A stretch of 64,000 nt of DNA, taken from assembly GCF_030316825.1 (NCBI RefSeq), contig NZ_JASZYU010000002.1:620001-684000 (forward strand), in the 5' to 3' direction. The notes below the pieces were generated by a model. The model made no database searches. It was not told the DNA's origin and was given only the letters and a program-made list of their open reading frames with translations. Position numbers and translations under genes: made by a program. Origin of the DNA: Variovorax fucosicus. GTDB lineage: Bacteria > Pseudomonadota > Gammaproteobacteria > Burkholderiales > Burkholderiaceae_C. Positions 16,530 to 25,547 of the stretch are shown in pieces (position 1 is the stretch's first letter; each line of letters starts with the position of its first letter).

Positions 16530-18932
16530 ATGCTCACCGATACCGCGCCCCGCGCCGACCTGCCGCTGCTCCAGAACCTCAACCCCGAGCAGCTCGCCGC
16601 GGTGACCTTGCCGGCCGGCAATGCGCTGATCCTCGCGGGCGCCGGTTCCGGCAAGACGCGCGTGCTCACCACGCGCATCGCCTGGCTGCTGCAGACCGGC
16701 CAGGTGTCGCCGGGGGGGGTGCTGGCCGTCACCTTCACCAACAAGGCGGCCAAGGAAATGATGACGCGGCTGTCGGCGATGCTGCCGGTCAATGTGCGCG
16801 GCATGTGGATCGGCACCTTCCATGGCCTGTGCAACCGTTTCCTGCGCGCGCACTGGAAGCTGGCCAACCTGCCGTCCACCTTCCAGATTCTCGACACGCA
16901 GGACCAGCTCTCGGCCATCAAGCGGCTGATGAAGCAGCACAACGTCGACGACGAGCGCTTTCCGGCCAAGCAGACGCAATGGTTCATCGCCGGCGCCAAG
17001 GAAGACGGCCTGCGCCCGCGCGACGTCGAGGCGCGCAGCGAGGACGACCGCAAGAAGGTCGAGCTCTACCAGCTCTACGAAGAGCAATGCCAGCGCGAAG
17101 GCGTGGTCGATTTCGGCGAGCTCATGCTGCGCAGCTACGAACTGCTGCGCGACAACGATCCGGTGCGCGAGCACTACCAGCGGCGCTTCCGCCACATCCT
17201 GATCGACGAGTTCCAGGACACCAACCGCCTGCAATACGCGTGGATCAAGATGCTGTCGGGCACCACGGTCGACGGCACCTTCCAGCCCGGCGGCAACAGC
17301 GTGATCGCGGTGGGCGACGACGACCAGAGCATCTACGCCTTTCGTGGCGCGCGCGTCGGCAACATGGCCGACTTCGTGCACGAGTTCGATGTGCAGCAGC
17401 AGATCAAGCTCGAGCAGAACTACCGCAGCTATAGCAACATCCTCGACTCGGCCAACGAGCTGATCGGCCACAACACCAAGCGCCTGGGCAAGAACCTGCG
17501 CACCGAGCAGGGCCCCGGCGAGCCGGTGCGGGTGTACGAATCGACCAGCGACTTTGCCGAGGCGCAATGGATGGTCGACGAGATCCGCCAGCTGGTGCGG
17601 GGCTCCGGCGCCGACGCGGGCATCAGCCGCAAGGAAATCGCCGTGCTCTACCGCAGCAATGCGCAGAGCCGCGTGATCGAAACCGCGCTGTTCAATGCCG
17701 CGGTGCCGTACCGCGTGTATGGGGGCCTGCGCTTCTTCGAGCGTGCCGAAATCAAGCACGCGCTGGCCTACCTGCGCCTGCTCGAGAACAAGGACGACGA
17801 CACCAGCTTTCTGCGCGTCGTCAACTTTCCGCCGCGCGGCATCGGCGCACGCAGCATCGAGCAGTTGCAGGACGCGGCGCGCGCGCGCGGCCAGTCGCTG
17901 CACGACGCCGTCGGAGCGCTCAGCGGCAAGGCGGGCGCCAATCTGTCGGCGTTCGTCGCGAAGATCGACGTGCTGCGCGAGCAGACGCAGAACATCTCGC
18001 TGAAGGAAATCATCGAGCTGATCCTCGACCACAGCGGCCTGATCGAGCATTACAAGGCCGATCGCGAAGGCGCCGACCGCATCGAGAATCTGGAAGAACT
18101 GGTCAACGCGGCCGAGAGCTTCGTCACGCAGGAGGGCTTTGGCCGCGATGCGGTCGCCTTGCCGATCGACGAGTTGCGCCAAAGCGCTGCCAGCCAGGGC
18201 ATCGACACGAGTCGCCCGGTGCTCGACGAAGCGCTGCCCGATCTCGCGCCCGATGCCGACACCGGCGAAACGCTGAGCCCGCTGGCGGCATTCCTCACCC
18301 ATGCTGCGCTCGAGTCAGGCGACAACCAGGCCAAGGCCGGCCAGGACGCGGTGCAGCTCATGACGGTGCATGCCGCCAAGGGCCTGGAGTTCGACTGCGT
18401 GTTCATCACCGGCATGGAAGAGGGCCTGTTCCCGCACGAAAATTCGATGAGCGACCGCGACAGTCTCGAGGAAGAGCGCCGGCTGATGTACGTCGCGATC
18501 ACGCGCGCGCGCCAGCGGCTCTACCTGAGCCATTCGCAGACGCGCATGCTCCATGGGCAGACGCGCTACAACCTCAAGAGCCGCTTCTTCGACGAATTGC
18601 CCGAGAGCGCGCTGAAATGGCTGACGCCCAAGAATGCCGGCTTCGGGCAGTTCGCGGCGCCGAGCCAGCGCAGCGGCCGCTACGACAGCGGCTATGGCGG
18701 CTACGGCGGTGCGCGCGCCACCGAAACCTATGGCAGCGGCACGGTGCCGGTGCAGAAGGCGGCCCCGTCGCACGGCCTGCGCATCAGCCAGCAGGTGTTC
18801 CACAACAAGTTCGGCGAGGGCACGGTGACCGCGCTCGAAGGCAGCGGCGACGATGCGCGGGCCCAGATCAACTTTCCGCGCCACGGCGTCAAGTGGCTGG
18901 CGCTCTCCGTCGCAAAATTGACCCCGGTCTGA
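16530..18932 (+). CDS. uvrD: UvrD-family ATP-dependent DNA helicase (helicase II type)
   Basis: An 800-residue superfamily 1 helicase that unwinds DNA 3'-5' in excision and mismatch repair. It shows the Q-motif LNPEQLAAV near residue 17, Walker A GAGSGKT near 37, AVTFTNKAAKEM (motif Ia), IDEFQDTN (motif II), GDDDQSIYAFRGA (motif III), QNYRS (motif IV), TVHAAKGLEFD (motif V) and VAITRARQRLYL (motif VI). The C-terminus has a glycine/tyrosine-rich linker (SGYGGYGGA) and then a tudor-like end (VFHNKFGEGTV). The ATG at 16530 is adopted because homology begins right after it. A dispersed repeat follows directly after the stop. Confidence 0.94.
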   Translation: MLTDTAPRADLPLLQNLNPEQLAAVTLPAGNALILAGAGSGKTRVLTTRIAWLLQTGQVSPGGVLAVTFTNKAAKEMMTRLSAMLPVNVRGMWIGTFHGLCNRFLRAHWKLANLPSTFQILDTQDQLSAIKRLMKQHNVDDERFPAKQTQWFIAGAKEDGLRPRDVEARSEDDRKKVELYQLYEEQCQREGVVDFGELMLRSYELLRDNDPVREHYQRRFRHILIDEFQDTNRLQYAWIKMLSGTTVDGTFQPGGNSVIAVGDDDQSIYAFRGARVGNMADFVHEFDVQQQIKLEQNYRSYSNILDSANELIGHNTKRLGKNLRTEQGPGEPVRVYESTSDFAEAQWMVDEIRQLVRGSGADAGISRKEIAVLYRSNAQSRVIETALFNAAVPYRVYGGLRFFERAEIKHALAYLRLLENKDDDTSFLRVVNFPPRGIGARSIEQLQDAARARGQSLHDAVGALSGKAGANLSAFVAKIDVLREQTQNISLKEIIELILDHSGLIEHYKADREGADRIENLEELVNAAESFVTQEGFGRDAVALPIDELRQSAASQGIDTSRPVLDEALPDLAPDADTGETLSPLAAFLTHAALESGDNQAKAGQDAVQLMTVHAAKGLEFDCVFITGMEEGLFPHENSMSDRDSLEEERRLMYVAITRARQRLYLSHSQTRMLHGQTRYNLKSRFFDELPESALKWLTPKNAGFGQFAAPSQRSGRYDSGYGGYGGARATETYGSGTVPVQKAAPSHGLRISQQVFHNKFGEGTVTALEGSGDDARAQINFPRHGVKWLALSVAKLTPV

Positions 18933-19036
18933 CTTTTCGCGTGAACACCGCGGAACCGGCTCTGCCGGGCCGCTGGTGTTGCCCCCGGTAGGGGGAAGGA
19001 GAAGCGACACGCAGTGCGCGAAGCCTGGGGGCGAGC
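18933..19036 (+). repeat. three-hairpin dispersed repeat, copy 2 (diverged)
   Basis: A second copy of the family: AACACCGCGGAACCGGC pairs with GCCGGGCCGCTGGTGTT, then CCCCCGGTAGGGGG. The third hairpin is degenerate (GAAGCGACACGCAGTGCGCG). It fills the gap between convergent uvrD and the BPSS1780-family gene. Confidence 0.75.
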
Positions 19037-19840
19037 CTAATCCGGATCGAAGCTGTCGCGGAAAGTGAACCAGGTCGAGCTCAGCGACATCGCCGCCAGG
19101 GTCAATGCGCAGCCGATCATCAGCGCGCCGCCCAGCATCGACGAACTGTCGCCGACGGCCATGCCGCCGGCGGCGACCAGCACCGTCGCCAGCAGACCGA
19201 GCGCGATGCCCGCGATCATGAACACGCCAAACCACGACAGGCAGAACATCGCATAGGCGGTGAAGTTGCGGAACAGCGCGACAAGGCTGAAGAACAGGCT
19301 CTTGGCCGGCGCCACGCCGTGCCAGTGCACCAGGGCCGGCGCATGCCACATCGCGAGCGAAAGCGGCAGGTTCAGGCACATCACCAGCAGACGTGCCGTC
19401 TGGAAATCGCTGCCGGCCATGATCTCTGGCGTCACGGTTTCGTCGAGCAGGTAGGCCCGTGCGAGCTGGCCGCCATCGATCAGCGCCGACACCCCCACCG
19501 CAGCCACGAAATAGATCGCCGAAATGATGCCGAGCACCACCATCGGCCGCCAGCGGCCGCGCATGGCGCGGACGGCCGCCACGAACATCGCGGGCGCGAC
19601 GGGCTTCGGCGTTTCACTGTCGTAGGCCACCGAGGTGGCGACCATCAGCCCCAGCGTCATGAACGGCAGGAACACCGGCGCGACGATGCTGCCGACCAGC
19701 GGCAATTGCGCCGCGATCGAAATCAGCGCCATGAAGAGGAAGAACAGCGAAATGAAGGCCAGCGGTTGCCGCCAGAAGGTGCGCAAGCCGAGGCGAACCC
19801 ACTCGACGCCGGTGCGGGCAGGGACAAGATGAAGCTTCAT
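19037..19840 (-). CDS. BPSS1780-family membrane protein
   Basis: A 267-residue inner-membrane protein with about six hydrophobic segments. A short N-terminal region MKLHLVPARTGVEWVRLGLR is followed by WRQPLAFISLFFLFMALISI, LPLVGSIVAPVFLPFMTLGLM, a basic loop (RAMRGRWRP) and further helices. The opening and layout match the BPSS1780 family of Burkholderiales, whose function is unknown. Start at 19840 lies three bases from the thrB stop, so it is probably translated from the thrB transcript. Confidence 0.78.
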   Translation of the reverse strand: MKLHLVPARTGVEWVRLGLRTFWRQPLAFISLFFLFMALISIAAQLPLVGSIVAPVFLPFMTLGLMVATSVAYDSETPKPVAPAMFVAAVRAMRGRWRPMVVLGIISAIYFVAAVGVSALIDGGQLARAYLLDETVTPEIMAGSDFQTARLLVMCLNLPLSLAMWHAPALVHWHGVAPAKSLFFSLVALFRNFTAYAMFCLSWFGVFMIAGIALGLLATVLVAAGGMAVGDSSSMLGGALMIGCALTLAAMSLSSTWFTFRDSFDPD

Positions 19841-19842
19841 GG

Positions 19843-20886
19843 TCAGGCGGCCTGCAGCACGCGTTGCGCGCCGGGCGTCGGGAGCGGTCGCCGTACGCGC
19901 TCGCACAGCACGCGCTCGAAGTGCGTGGGGTCGTGCGGCTTCAGCATGCTGGCCTCGCGCGGCAAATGGAAATCCCAGAGGCGCGAGATCCAGAAGCGCA
20001 GCGCGGCCGCGCGCAGCATGGCCGGCAGCAGCGCACGCTCGGCGGCGATCAGCGGACGCACGGTGCTGTAGGCGTCGAGCAGGGCGGCGGTGCGGGCGGC
20101 GTCGGCCTCGCCTGTCGACAGGTCGATCGCCCAGTCGTTGAGGCACACGGCCAGGTCGAACAGCCAGCTGTCGGTGCCTGCAAAGTAGAAATCGAACACG
20201 CCGGTGAGGCGCGGCACTTCTTCGTCGGTCGCGAACATCGCGTTGTCGCGAAACAGGTCGGCGTGGATCGGCCCGCGCGGCAGCGCTGCGTAGCTCGAGG
20301 ATTCGGCCACGTGGTTCTGGTAGGCCAGTTCGCTGCGCAGCAGCGCAGCCTGGGGCGCATCGAGGTAGGGCAGCACCACGGGCGCCGTGTCGTTCCACCA
20401 TGGCAGGCCGCGCAGGTTGGGCTGGATGCGTGGAAAGTCACGCGCTGCCAGGTGCATCCGCGCCAGCATTTGCCCGAGCGCTGCGCAATGCGCTGCCGTC
20501 GGTGCCAGTACGCTGTGGCCGGCCAGGCGCTGCACCACGGCGGCGGGCTTGCCCTGCAGGGTGTGCAGCAACTCGCAGGGTGCGTTGGCCGCGCGCTCCA
20601 GCGCATGGCCGAGCGGCGCCAGCTGAATCGACGGATCGGGCGCCGGCGCAGGCACGGGAATGCCGCGGGCGGCCAGGTGCTGCATCAGGCAAAGGTAGTA
20701 AGGCAGCTGGTCGAAGCCGAGCCGCTCGAACACCGTCAGCACATAGGCGCCCTGATCGGTGGTCGCGAAGTAGTTGGTGTTCTCGATGCCGCCTTCGATG
20801 CCGCGCAGTTCGCGCAACTCACCGAGGCCCAGACGCTGCAGCAGGGCGCCGGCTTCCTCGAGCCCGACTTCTGTGAAGACGGCCAC
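19843..20886 (-). CDS. thrB: homoserine kinase (APH-fold type)
   Basis: A 347-residue kinase of the aminoglycoside-phosphotransferase fold that serves as the homoserine kinase (ThrB2-type) of many proteobacteria; it makes O-phosphohomoserine for threonine synthesis. The N-terminus MAVFTEVGLEEAGALLQRLG and GGIENTNYFATTDQGAYVLTV are typical. The catalytic loop is GPIHADLFRDN near residue 222, and VFDFYFAGTDSWLFDLAV carries the metal-binding aspartate. It is about 30 residues longer than the common ~317 form, partly through an insert around residues 85-125. It precedes the BPSS1780-like gene and follows the DUF2782 gene on the same strand. Confidence 0.9.
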   Translation of the reverse strand: MAVFTEVGLEEAGALLQRLGLGELRELRGIEGGIENTNYFATTDQGAYVLTVFERLGFDQLPYYLCLMQHLAARGIPVPAPAPDPSIQLAPLGHALERAANAPCELLHTLQGKPAAVVQRLAGHSVLAPTAAHCAALGQMLARMHLAARDFPRIQPNLRGLPWWNDTAPVVLPYLDAPQAALLRSELAYQNHVAESSSYAALPRGPIHADLFRDNAMFATDEEVPRLTGVFDFYFAGTDSWLFDLAVCLNDWAIDLSTGEADAARTAALLDAYSTVRPLIAAERALLPAMLRAAALRFWISRLWDFHLPREASMLKPHDPTHFERVLCERVRRPLPTPGAQRVLQAA

Positions 20887-20892
20887 GGCCGG

Positions 20893-21243
20893 TCAGAACT
20901 TGAAAACGTTCCAGACGCGCGGGCCGTTGCCCCCGCTCTCGGCCTGCGCGGGCTGCCCTTGCGGGGCTCGGGCGCCGCTGCCGGGCAGCACCTCGTAGCT
21001 CGGCGCGCCCTTGGGCGTGACCTTGATGCTCTGGGTCTGGCCGCCGTAGCGCACTTCGTCGACCGAAGCGCCACTGTCTTCGACGTGGATGTTCTCGATC
21101 TTCTGGTTCTGGCGGCCCTGTGGCTGAGCCTGTGAGGCGTCGGCGGATGGCGGGGCGGTCTGGGCCTCGACGCCGGCCAGCGGCAAGACACAGGCAAGCA
21201 CCGCAAGGGTGCGGCGAACGGGCAGCAGGATGGATCGGCGCAT
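20893..21243 (-). CDS. DUF2782 family secreted protein
   Basis: A 116-residue protein with a signal peptide: MRRSILLPVRRTLAVLACVL, with cleavage probably after GVEAQ. The mature part has IENIHVEDSGASVDEVRYGG and QTQSIKVTPKGAPSYEVLPG, which match the DUF2782 family. The rest is glutamine- and proline-rich and low in complexity. Function is unknown. The gene order polA (divergent), DUF2782, thrB is common in Burkholderiales, which supports it as real. The start at 21243 is the first ATG giving a clean signal peptide. Confidence 0.8.
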   Translation of the reverse strand: MRRSILLPVRRTLAVLACVLPLAGVEAQTAPPSADASQAQPQGRQNQKIENIHVEDSGASVDEVRYGGQTQSIKVTPKGAPSYEVLPGSGARAPQGQPAQAESGGNGPRVWNVFKF

Positions 21244-21328
21244 GACGAGATTGTAGGTGGCACCCCGAGCCCGGGTTGTAAGCAGGTGCCGCCCGACCCC
21301 GTCTGACGGGCGCGCGTTCGGCAAACGG

Positions 21329-21334
21329 CAAAAT
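21329..21334 (+). promoter_or_regulatory. candidate -10 element of polA (leaderless arrangement)
   Basis: CAAAAT ends 6 bases before the polA ATG with no ribosome-binding sequence between, the same layout as uvrD. Confidence 0.35.
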
Positions 21335-21340
21335 GGCCCG

Positions 21341-24136
21341 ATGACCGACAAGAAAACGCTGCTGCTCGTGGATGGTTCGAGCTACCTGTATCGCGCTTTT
21401 CACGCGATGCCCGATCTGCGCGCCGTGCCCGGCGACATGACGAGCCCGGCCACCGGCGCCATCCGCGGCATGATCAACATGACCCAGGCGCTGCGGCGCG
21501 AGGTGCGCGCCGACTACGCGGCCTGCATCTTCGATGCGCCGGGCAAGACCTTTCGCGACGACTGGTATGCCGACTACAAGGCCAACCGCTCGCCGATGCC
21601 GGACGATCTGCGCAGCCAGGTGACGCCGATCTACGAGGTGGTGCGGCTGCTGGGCTGGCCGGTGATGGTGGTGCCGGGCGTCGAGGCCGACGACGTGATC
21701 GGCACGCTGGCCAAGACGGCCGCGCAGCAGGGCGTCGAGGTGATCGTGTCGAGCGGCGACAAGGACATGAGCCAGCTGGTCGACGAGCACATCACGATCA
21801 TCGACACGATGAACGGCAAGAAACGCGACGTGGCGGGCGTGATGGCCGAATTCGGCGTGCCGCCTCACCTGATGATCGACTACCAGACGCTGGTCGGCGA
21901 CACGGTCGACAACGTGCCGGGCGTGGCCAAGGTCGGGCCCAAGACGGCTGCCAAATGGCTGCTCGAATACGGCTCGCTCGACGCGTTGATCGAGCGCGCT
22001 GCAGAGGTCAAGGGGCAGGCCGGAGAAAACCTGCGCCAGGCGCTGGAATGGCTGCCGCAGGGCCGGCGGCTCGTGACCATCCGCACCGACTGCGACCTCG
22101 CCGAGCACGTCGCCGGCCTCCCGTCGCTCGAAGCACTCGTACCGGGCCCGCAGCAAACCGACGAGCTCAAGGCCTTCTACGAAAAGTTCGGTTTCAAGAG
22201 CCTGGTCAAGGCGCTCGAATCGCAGGCGGTGCCGCCCGAGCTGATCGAGGAAAGCAACAAGAAGCAGAAGGGCGGCGACGCCAGCCCGGGCCTGTTCGAC
22301 GACCCCGCGATGGTCGCGGCCGAGAAGGTCAGCAACCTGTCCTACGACACGGTGCTGACCTGGGAGGCCTTCGACGCCTGGCTGGCCCGGGTGGAGGCGG
22401 CCGAGCTGGTCGCGGTCGACACCGAAACCACCTCGCTCGACGAGATGCGCGCCGAGATCGTCGGCGTGAGCTTCAGCGTGAAGCCGGGCGAGGCCGCCTA
22501 CGTGCCGCTGGCCCACAACTACCCCGATGCGCCGGCCCAGTTGCCGCGCGACGAGGTGCTCGCGAAGCTGAAGCCCTGGCTCGAGAACGGCGCGAAGAAA
22601 AAGCTGGGCCAGCACGTCAAGTACGACCGCCACGTGTTCGCCAACCACGGCATCGAGGTGCAGGGCTATGCACACGACACCATGCTGCAGAGCTACGTGC
22701 TCGAAGTGCACAAGCCGCACGGCCTCGCGAGCCTGGCCGAGCGCCATCTGGGCCGCAGCGGCATCAGCTACGAAGACCTGTGCGGCAAGGGCGCGCACCA
22801 GATCCCCTTCAGCCAGGTGGCGATCGACAAGGCGGCCGAGTACTCCTGCGAGGACAGCGACCAGACGCTCGACGTGCACCAGGCACTCTGGCCGCAGCTC
22901 GAGGCCGACGAAAAGCTGATGTTCGTCTACCAGCTCGAGATGAAGAGCAGCGAAGCGCTCTACCGCATCGAGCGCAACGGCGTGCTGATCGATGCGCCCA
23001 CGCTGTCGGCGCAAAGCCATGAGCTCGGCACGCGCATCATGGCGCTGGAGCAGGAGGCCTACGAACTCGCGGGCCAGCCTTTCAACCTGGGTTCGCCCAA
23101 GCAGATCGGCGAGATCTTCTTCACCAAGCTCGGCCTGCCCGTGGTCAAGAAGACGCCGAGCGGCGCGCCCAGCACCGACGAAGAGGTGCTGGAGAAACTG
23201 GCTGAAGACTTCCCGCTGCCGGCCAAGATCCTCGAACACCGCGGCCTGTCCAAGCTCAAGGGCACCTACACCGACAAGCTGGGCCAGCTGGCCAACCCGC
23301 GCAGCGGGCGCGTGCACACGCACTACGCGCAGGCGGTGGCCGTGACGGGCCGGCTCAGCAGCAACGACCCGAACCTGCAGAACATCCCGATCCGCACGCC
23401 CGAAGGCCGGCGCGTGCGCGAAGCTTTCGTGGCGCCCGCGGGCAGTGTGATCGCGAGCGCCGACTACTCGCAGATCGAGCTGCGCATCATGGCGCACCTG
23501 AGCGACGATGCCTCGCTGCTGCGCGCCTTCACCGACGGCATCGACGTGCACCGCGCGACCGCGGCCGAAGTGTTCGGCAGCACGCCCGACCAGGTGTCGA
23601 GCGAGCAGCGCCGCTATGCCAAGGTCATCAACTTCGGGCTGATCTACGGCATGAGCAGCTTCGGCCTTGCACGCAATCTCGGTATCGAGACCAAGGCCGC
23701 GGCCGCCTACATCGACCGCTATTTCCAGCGCTACCCGGGCGTGAAGATCTACATGGATGAAACGCGCGCACTGGCCAAGGAAAAAGGCTATGTCGAAACC
23801 GTGTTCGGCCGGCGCCTGTACCTGCCCGAGATCAATTCACCGAACGGCCCGCGTCGCGGCGGCGCCGAGCGCGCGGCCATCAACGCGCCGATGCAGGGCA
23901 CGGCGGCCGACCTGATCAAGCTCAGCATGGTCGAGGTGCAGCGCGTGCTCGACGCCGAGCAGCGCGGCACGAAGATGATCATGCAGGTGCACGACGAACT
24001 GGTGTTCGAAGTGCCCGAGGCCGAGGTGGAATGGGTGCGCACCGAAATCCCGCGCATCATGGCCGCCGTGGCCGCGCTCAAGGTGCCGCTGCTGGCCGAG
24101 ATCGGCTTCGGGCCGAACTGGGACAAGGCACACTGA
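21341..24136 (+). CDS. polA: DNA polymerase I
   Basis: A 931-residue full-length Pol I for gap filling and Okazaki fragment processing. The N-terminal 5'-3' nuclease (to about 290) begins LLLVDGSSYLYRAFHAMP and has VPGVEADDVIGTLA and GDTVDNVPGV. The 3'-5' proofreading domain (about 330-530) keeps all key residues: DTETTSLDEM, KYDRHVF and YSCEDSD. The polymerase domain has NLQNIPIRTPEGRR, ADYSQIELRIMAHLS, INFGLIYGMSSFGLA and MQVHDELVFEV. The ATG at 21341 is used because homology starts at MTDKKTLLLVDG. It is divergent from DUF2782-thrB. Confidence 0.97.
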   Translation: MTDKKTLLLVDGSSYLYRAFHAMPDLRAVPGDMTSPATGAIRGMINMTQALRREVRADYAACIFDAPGKTFRDDWYADYKANRSPMPDDLRSQVTPIYEVVRLLGWPVMVVPGVEADDVIGTLAKTAAQQGVEVIVSSGDKDMSQLVDEHITIIDTMNGKKRDVAGVMAEFGVPPHLMIDYQTLVGDTVDNVPGVAKVGPKTAAKWLLEYGSLDALIERAAEVKGQAGENLRQALEWLPQGRRLVTIRTDCDLAEHVAGLPSLEALVPGPQQTDELKAFYEKFGFKSLVKALESQAVPPELIEESNKKQKGGDASPGLFDDPAMVAAEKVSNLSYDTVLTWEAFDAWLARVEAAELVAVDTETTSLDEMRAEIVGVSFSVKPGEAAYVPLAHNYPDAPAQLPRDEVLAKLKPWLENGAKKKLGQHVKYDRHVFANHGIEVQGYAHDTMLQSYVLEVHKPHGLASLAERHLGRSGISYEDLCGKGAHQIPFSQVAIDKAAEYSCEDSDQTLDVHQALWPQLEADEKLMFVYQLEMKSSEALYRIERNGVLIDAPTLSAQSHELGTRIMALEQEAYELAGQPFNLGSPKQIGEIFFTKLGLPVVKKTPSGAPSTDEEVLEKLAEDFPLPAKILEHRGLSKLKGTYTDKLGQLANPRSGRVHTHYAQAVAVTGRLSSNDPNLQNIPIRTPEGRRVREAFVAPAGSVIASADYSQIELRIMAHLSDDASLLRAFTDGIDVHRATAAEVFGSTPDQVSSEQRRYAKVINFGLIYGMSSFGLARNLGIETKAAAAYIDRYFQRYPGVKIYMDETRALAKEKGYVETVFGRRLYLPEINSPNGPRRGGAERAAINAPMQGTAADLIKLSMVEVQRVLDAEQRGTKMIMQVHDELVFEVPEAEVEWVRTEIPRIMAAVAALKVPLLAEIGFGPNWDKAH

Positions 24137-24168
24137 CGACAACCCTCCATCGAAGGAAAAGAAAAGCC

Positions 24169-25452
24169 ATGCGAAAACTCGCTCTCGCCGCCGCCCTGGC
24201 GCTGGTCACGCTCTCTGTCCACGCCGCACCCGATGCACGCATCGCAGAACTCGCCGCCCAGCAGAAGCAGCCGTTGCTCGATTCGCTCTCGCAGCTGGTC
24301 GGCATCGAATCGGGCAGCCGCGACCTCGAAGGGCTCGACAAGATCGCCAGCCTCATCGCCGACAAGCTGCGCGCGCTCGGTGGCCAGGTGGAGCTGATCG
24401 AGCCCGGCAGCCCGGCGTCGCCCGAGGTCTACCGCATGGAAGACACGCCCGAGAAGATCGGCAAGGTCGTCAAGGCCACCTTCAAGGGCACCGGCACCAA
24501 GAAGATCATGCTGATCGCGCACATGGACACGGTCTACCAGATCGGCATGCTCAACAAGCAGCCGTTCCGTGTCGAGGGCGACAAGGCCTATGGCCTCGGC
24601 ATCGCCGACGACAAGCAGGGCATCGCGGTGATCCTGCACACGCTGGCCGTGCTCAAGGCGCTGGACTTCAAGGAGTACGGCACGCTCACCGTGCTGATCA
24701 ACGGCGACGAGGAAATCAGCTCGCCCGGCTCGCGCGCGCTCATCACCAAACTCGCCGCAGAACACGACGCCGTGCTGTCGCACGAAGGCGCTTCGGTGGC
24801 TGAAGACAAGCTGTCGCTCGCCACTGCCGGCATCGCCTCGGTCACGCTCAAGGTGCAGGGCAAGGCCTCGCACGCGGGCTCGGCACCGGAGCGTGGCGTC
24901 AATGCGTTCTACGAAATGGCGCACCAGGTGCTGCAGATGCGCGACCTGTCGGATCCGGCCACCGGCCTCAAGATGAACTGGACGATCGCGCAATCGGGCA
25001 CCAACCGCAACGTGATCCCGGCCAGCGCGACGGCCGGCGCCGACGTGCGCGTGAACAAGGTTGCCGACTACGACCGCATCGAGAAGCAGGTCAACGAACG
25101 CGTGAAGAAGCAGCTGATTCCCGAGGCGAAGGTCGAACTCAAGTTCGAGCGCCGCCGTCCGCCGCTCGAATCGAGCCCGGCCTCGCTCGCGCTCGCCCGG
25201 CACGCGCAGACCATCTATGGCGAACTCGATCGCAAGCTCGGCGCCGACGCCCAGGTGGCCGGCGGCGGCACCGACGCCGCCTTTGCCGGCCTGGCCACCA
25301 AGGCACCGGTGGTGGAGCGTTTCGGCCTGCAGGGCTTCGGCGCCCATTCGGCCGATGCCGAGTACGTGCTGATCGATTCGATCCAGCCGCGGCTCTACCT
25401 GGTCACGCGCATGGTGATGGACATTTCGCGCGGCAAGGTCGCCGCGCAGTAA
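24169..25452 (+). CDS. M20 family metallopeptidase (glutamate carboxypeptidase, CPG2-like)
   Basis: A 427-residue secreted di-zinc exopeptidase. The signal peptide is MRKLALAAALALVTLSVHAA. Zinc ligands and catalytic residues are in LIAHMDTVYQIG near residue 118, GLGIADDKQGIAV near 148 and INGDEEISSPGSR near 180 (catalytic and ligand glutamates). ASHAGSAPERGVNA belongs to the dimerisation domain and FGAHSADAEYV near the end carries the last histidine. The family includes carboxypeptidase G2, which removes C-terminal glutamate from folates and peptides, and the length fits. The start follows GAAGGAAAAG. It lies 32 bases after polA and may be co-transcribed. Confidence 0.9.
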   Translation: MRKLALAAALALVTLSVHAAPDARIAELAAQQKQPLLDSLSQLVGIESGSRDLEGLDKIASLIADKLRALGGQVELIEPGSPASPEVYRMEDTPEKIGKVVKATFKGTGTKKIMLIAHMDTVYQIGMLNKQPFRVEGDKAYGLGIADDKQGIAVILHTLAVLKALDFKEYGTLTVLINGDEEISSPGSRALITKLAAEHDAVLSHEGASVAEDKLSLATAGIASVTLKVQGKASHAGSAPERGVNAFYEMAHQVLQMRDLSDPATGLKMNWTIAQSGTNRNVIPASATAGADVRVNKVADYDRIEKQVNERVKKQLIPEAKVELKFERRRPPLESSPASLALARHAQTIYGELDRKLGADAQVAGGGTDAAFAGLATKAPVVERFGLQGFGAHSADAEYVLIDSIQPRLYLVTRMVMDISRGKVAAQ

Positions 25453-25547
25453 GTAGCGCGCGGCGGAAAGCCCCGTCGTCGGAGGGGGCGGGCGGCATGC
25501 CTTACAAAGCCGGCTGCCCTTCCATCCCAACCTCACCGAAAAGACCG

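Noticed and set aside
16455..18302. 615-codon open frame antisense to uvrD
   Set aside because: Low-complexity Ala/Arg/Leu/Val/His-rich translation typical of an antisense shadow; uvrD motifs are clear.
20819..23551. 910-codon open frame antisense to polA
   Set aside because: Its translation is compositionally biased and carries no family motif, whereas polA is complete on the other strand.
23788..25536. 582-codon open frame antisense to polA end and the M20 peptidase
   Set aside because: Same antisense effect; the signal peptide and zinc motifs of the peptidase are convincing on the plus strand.
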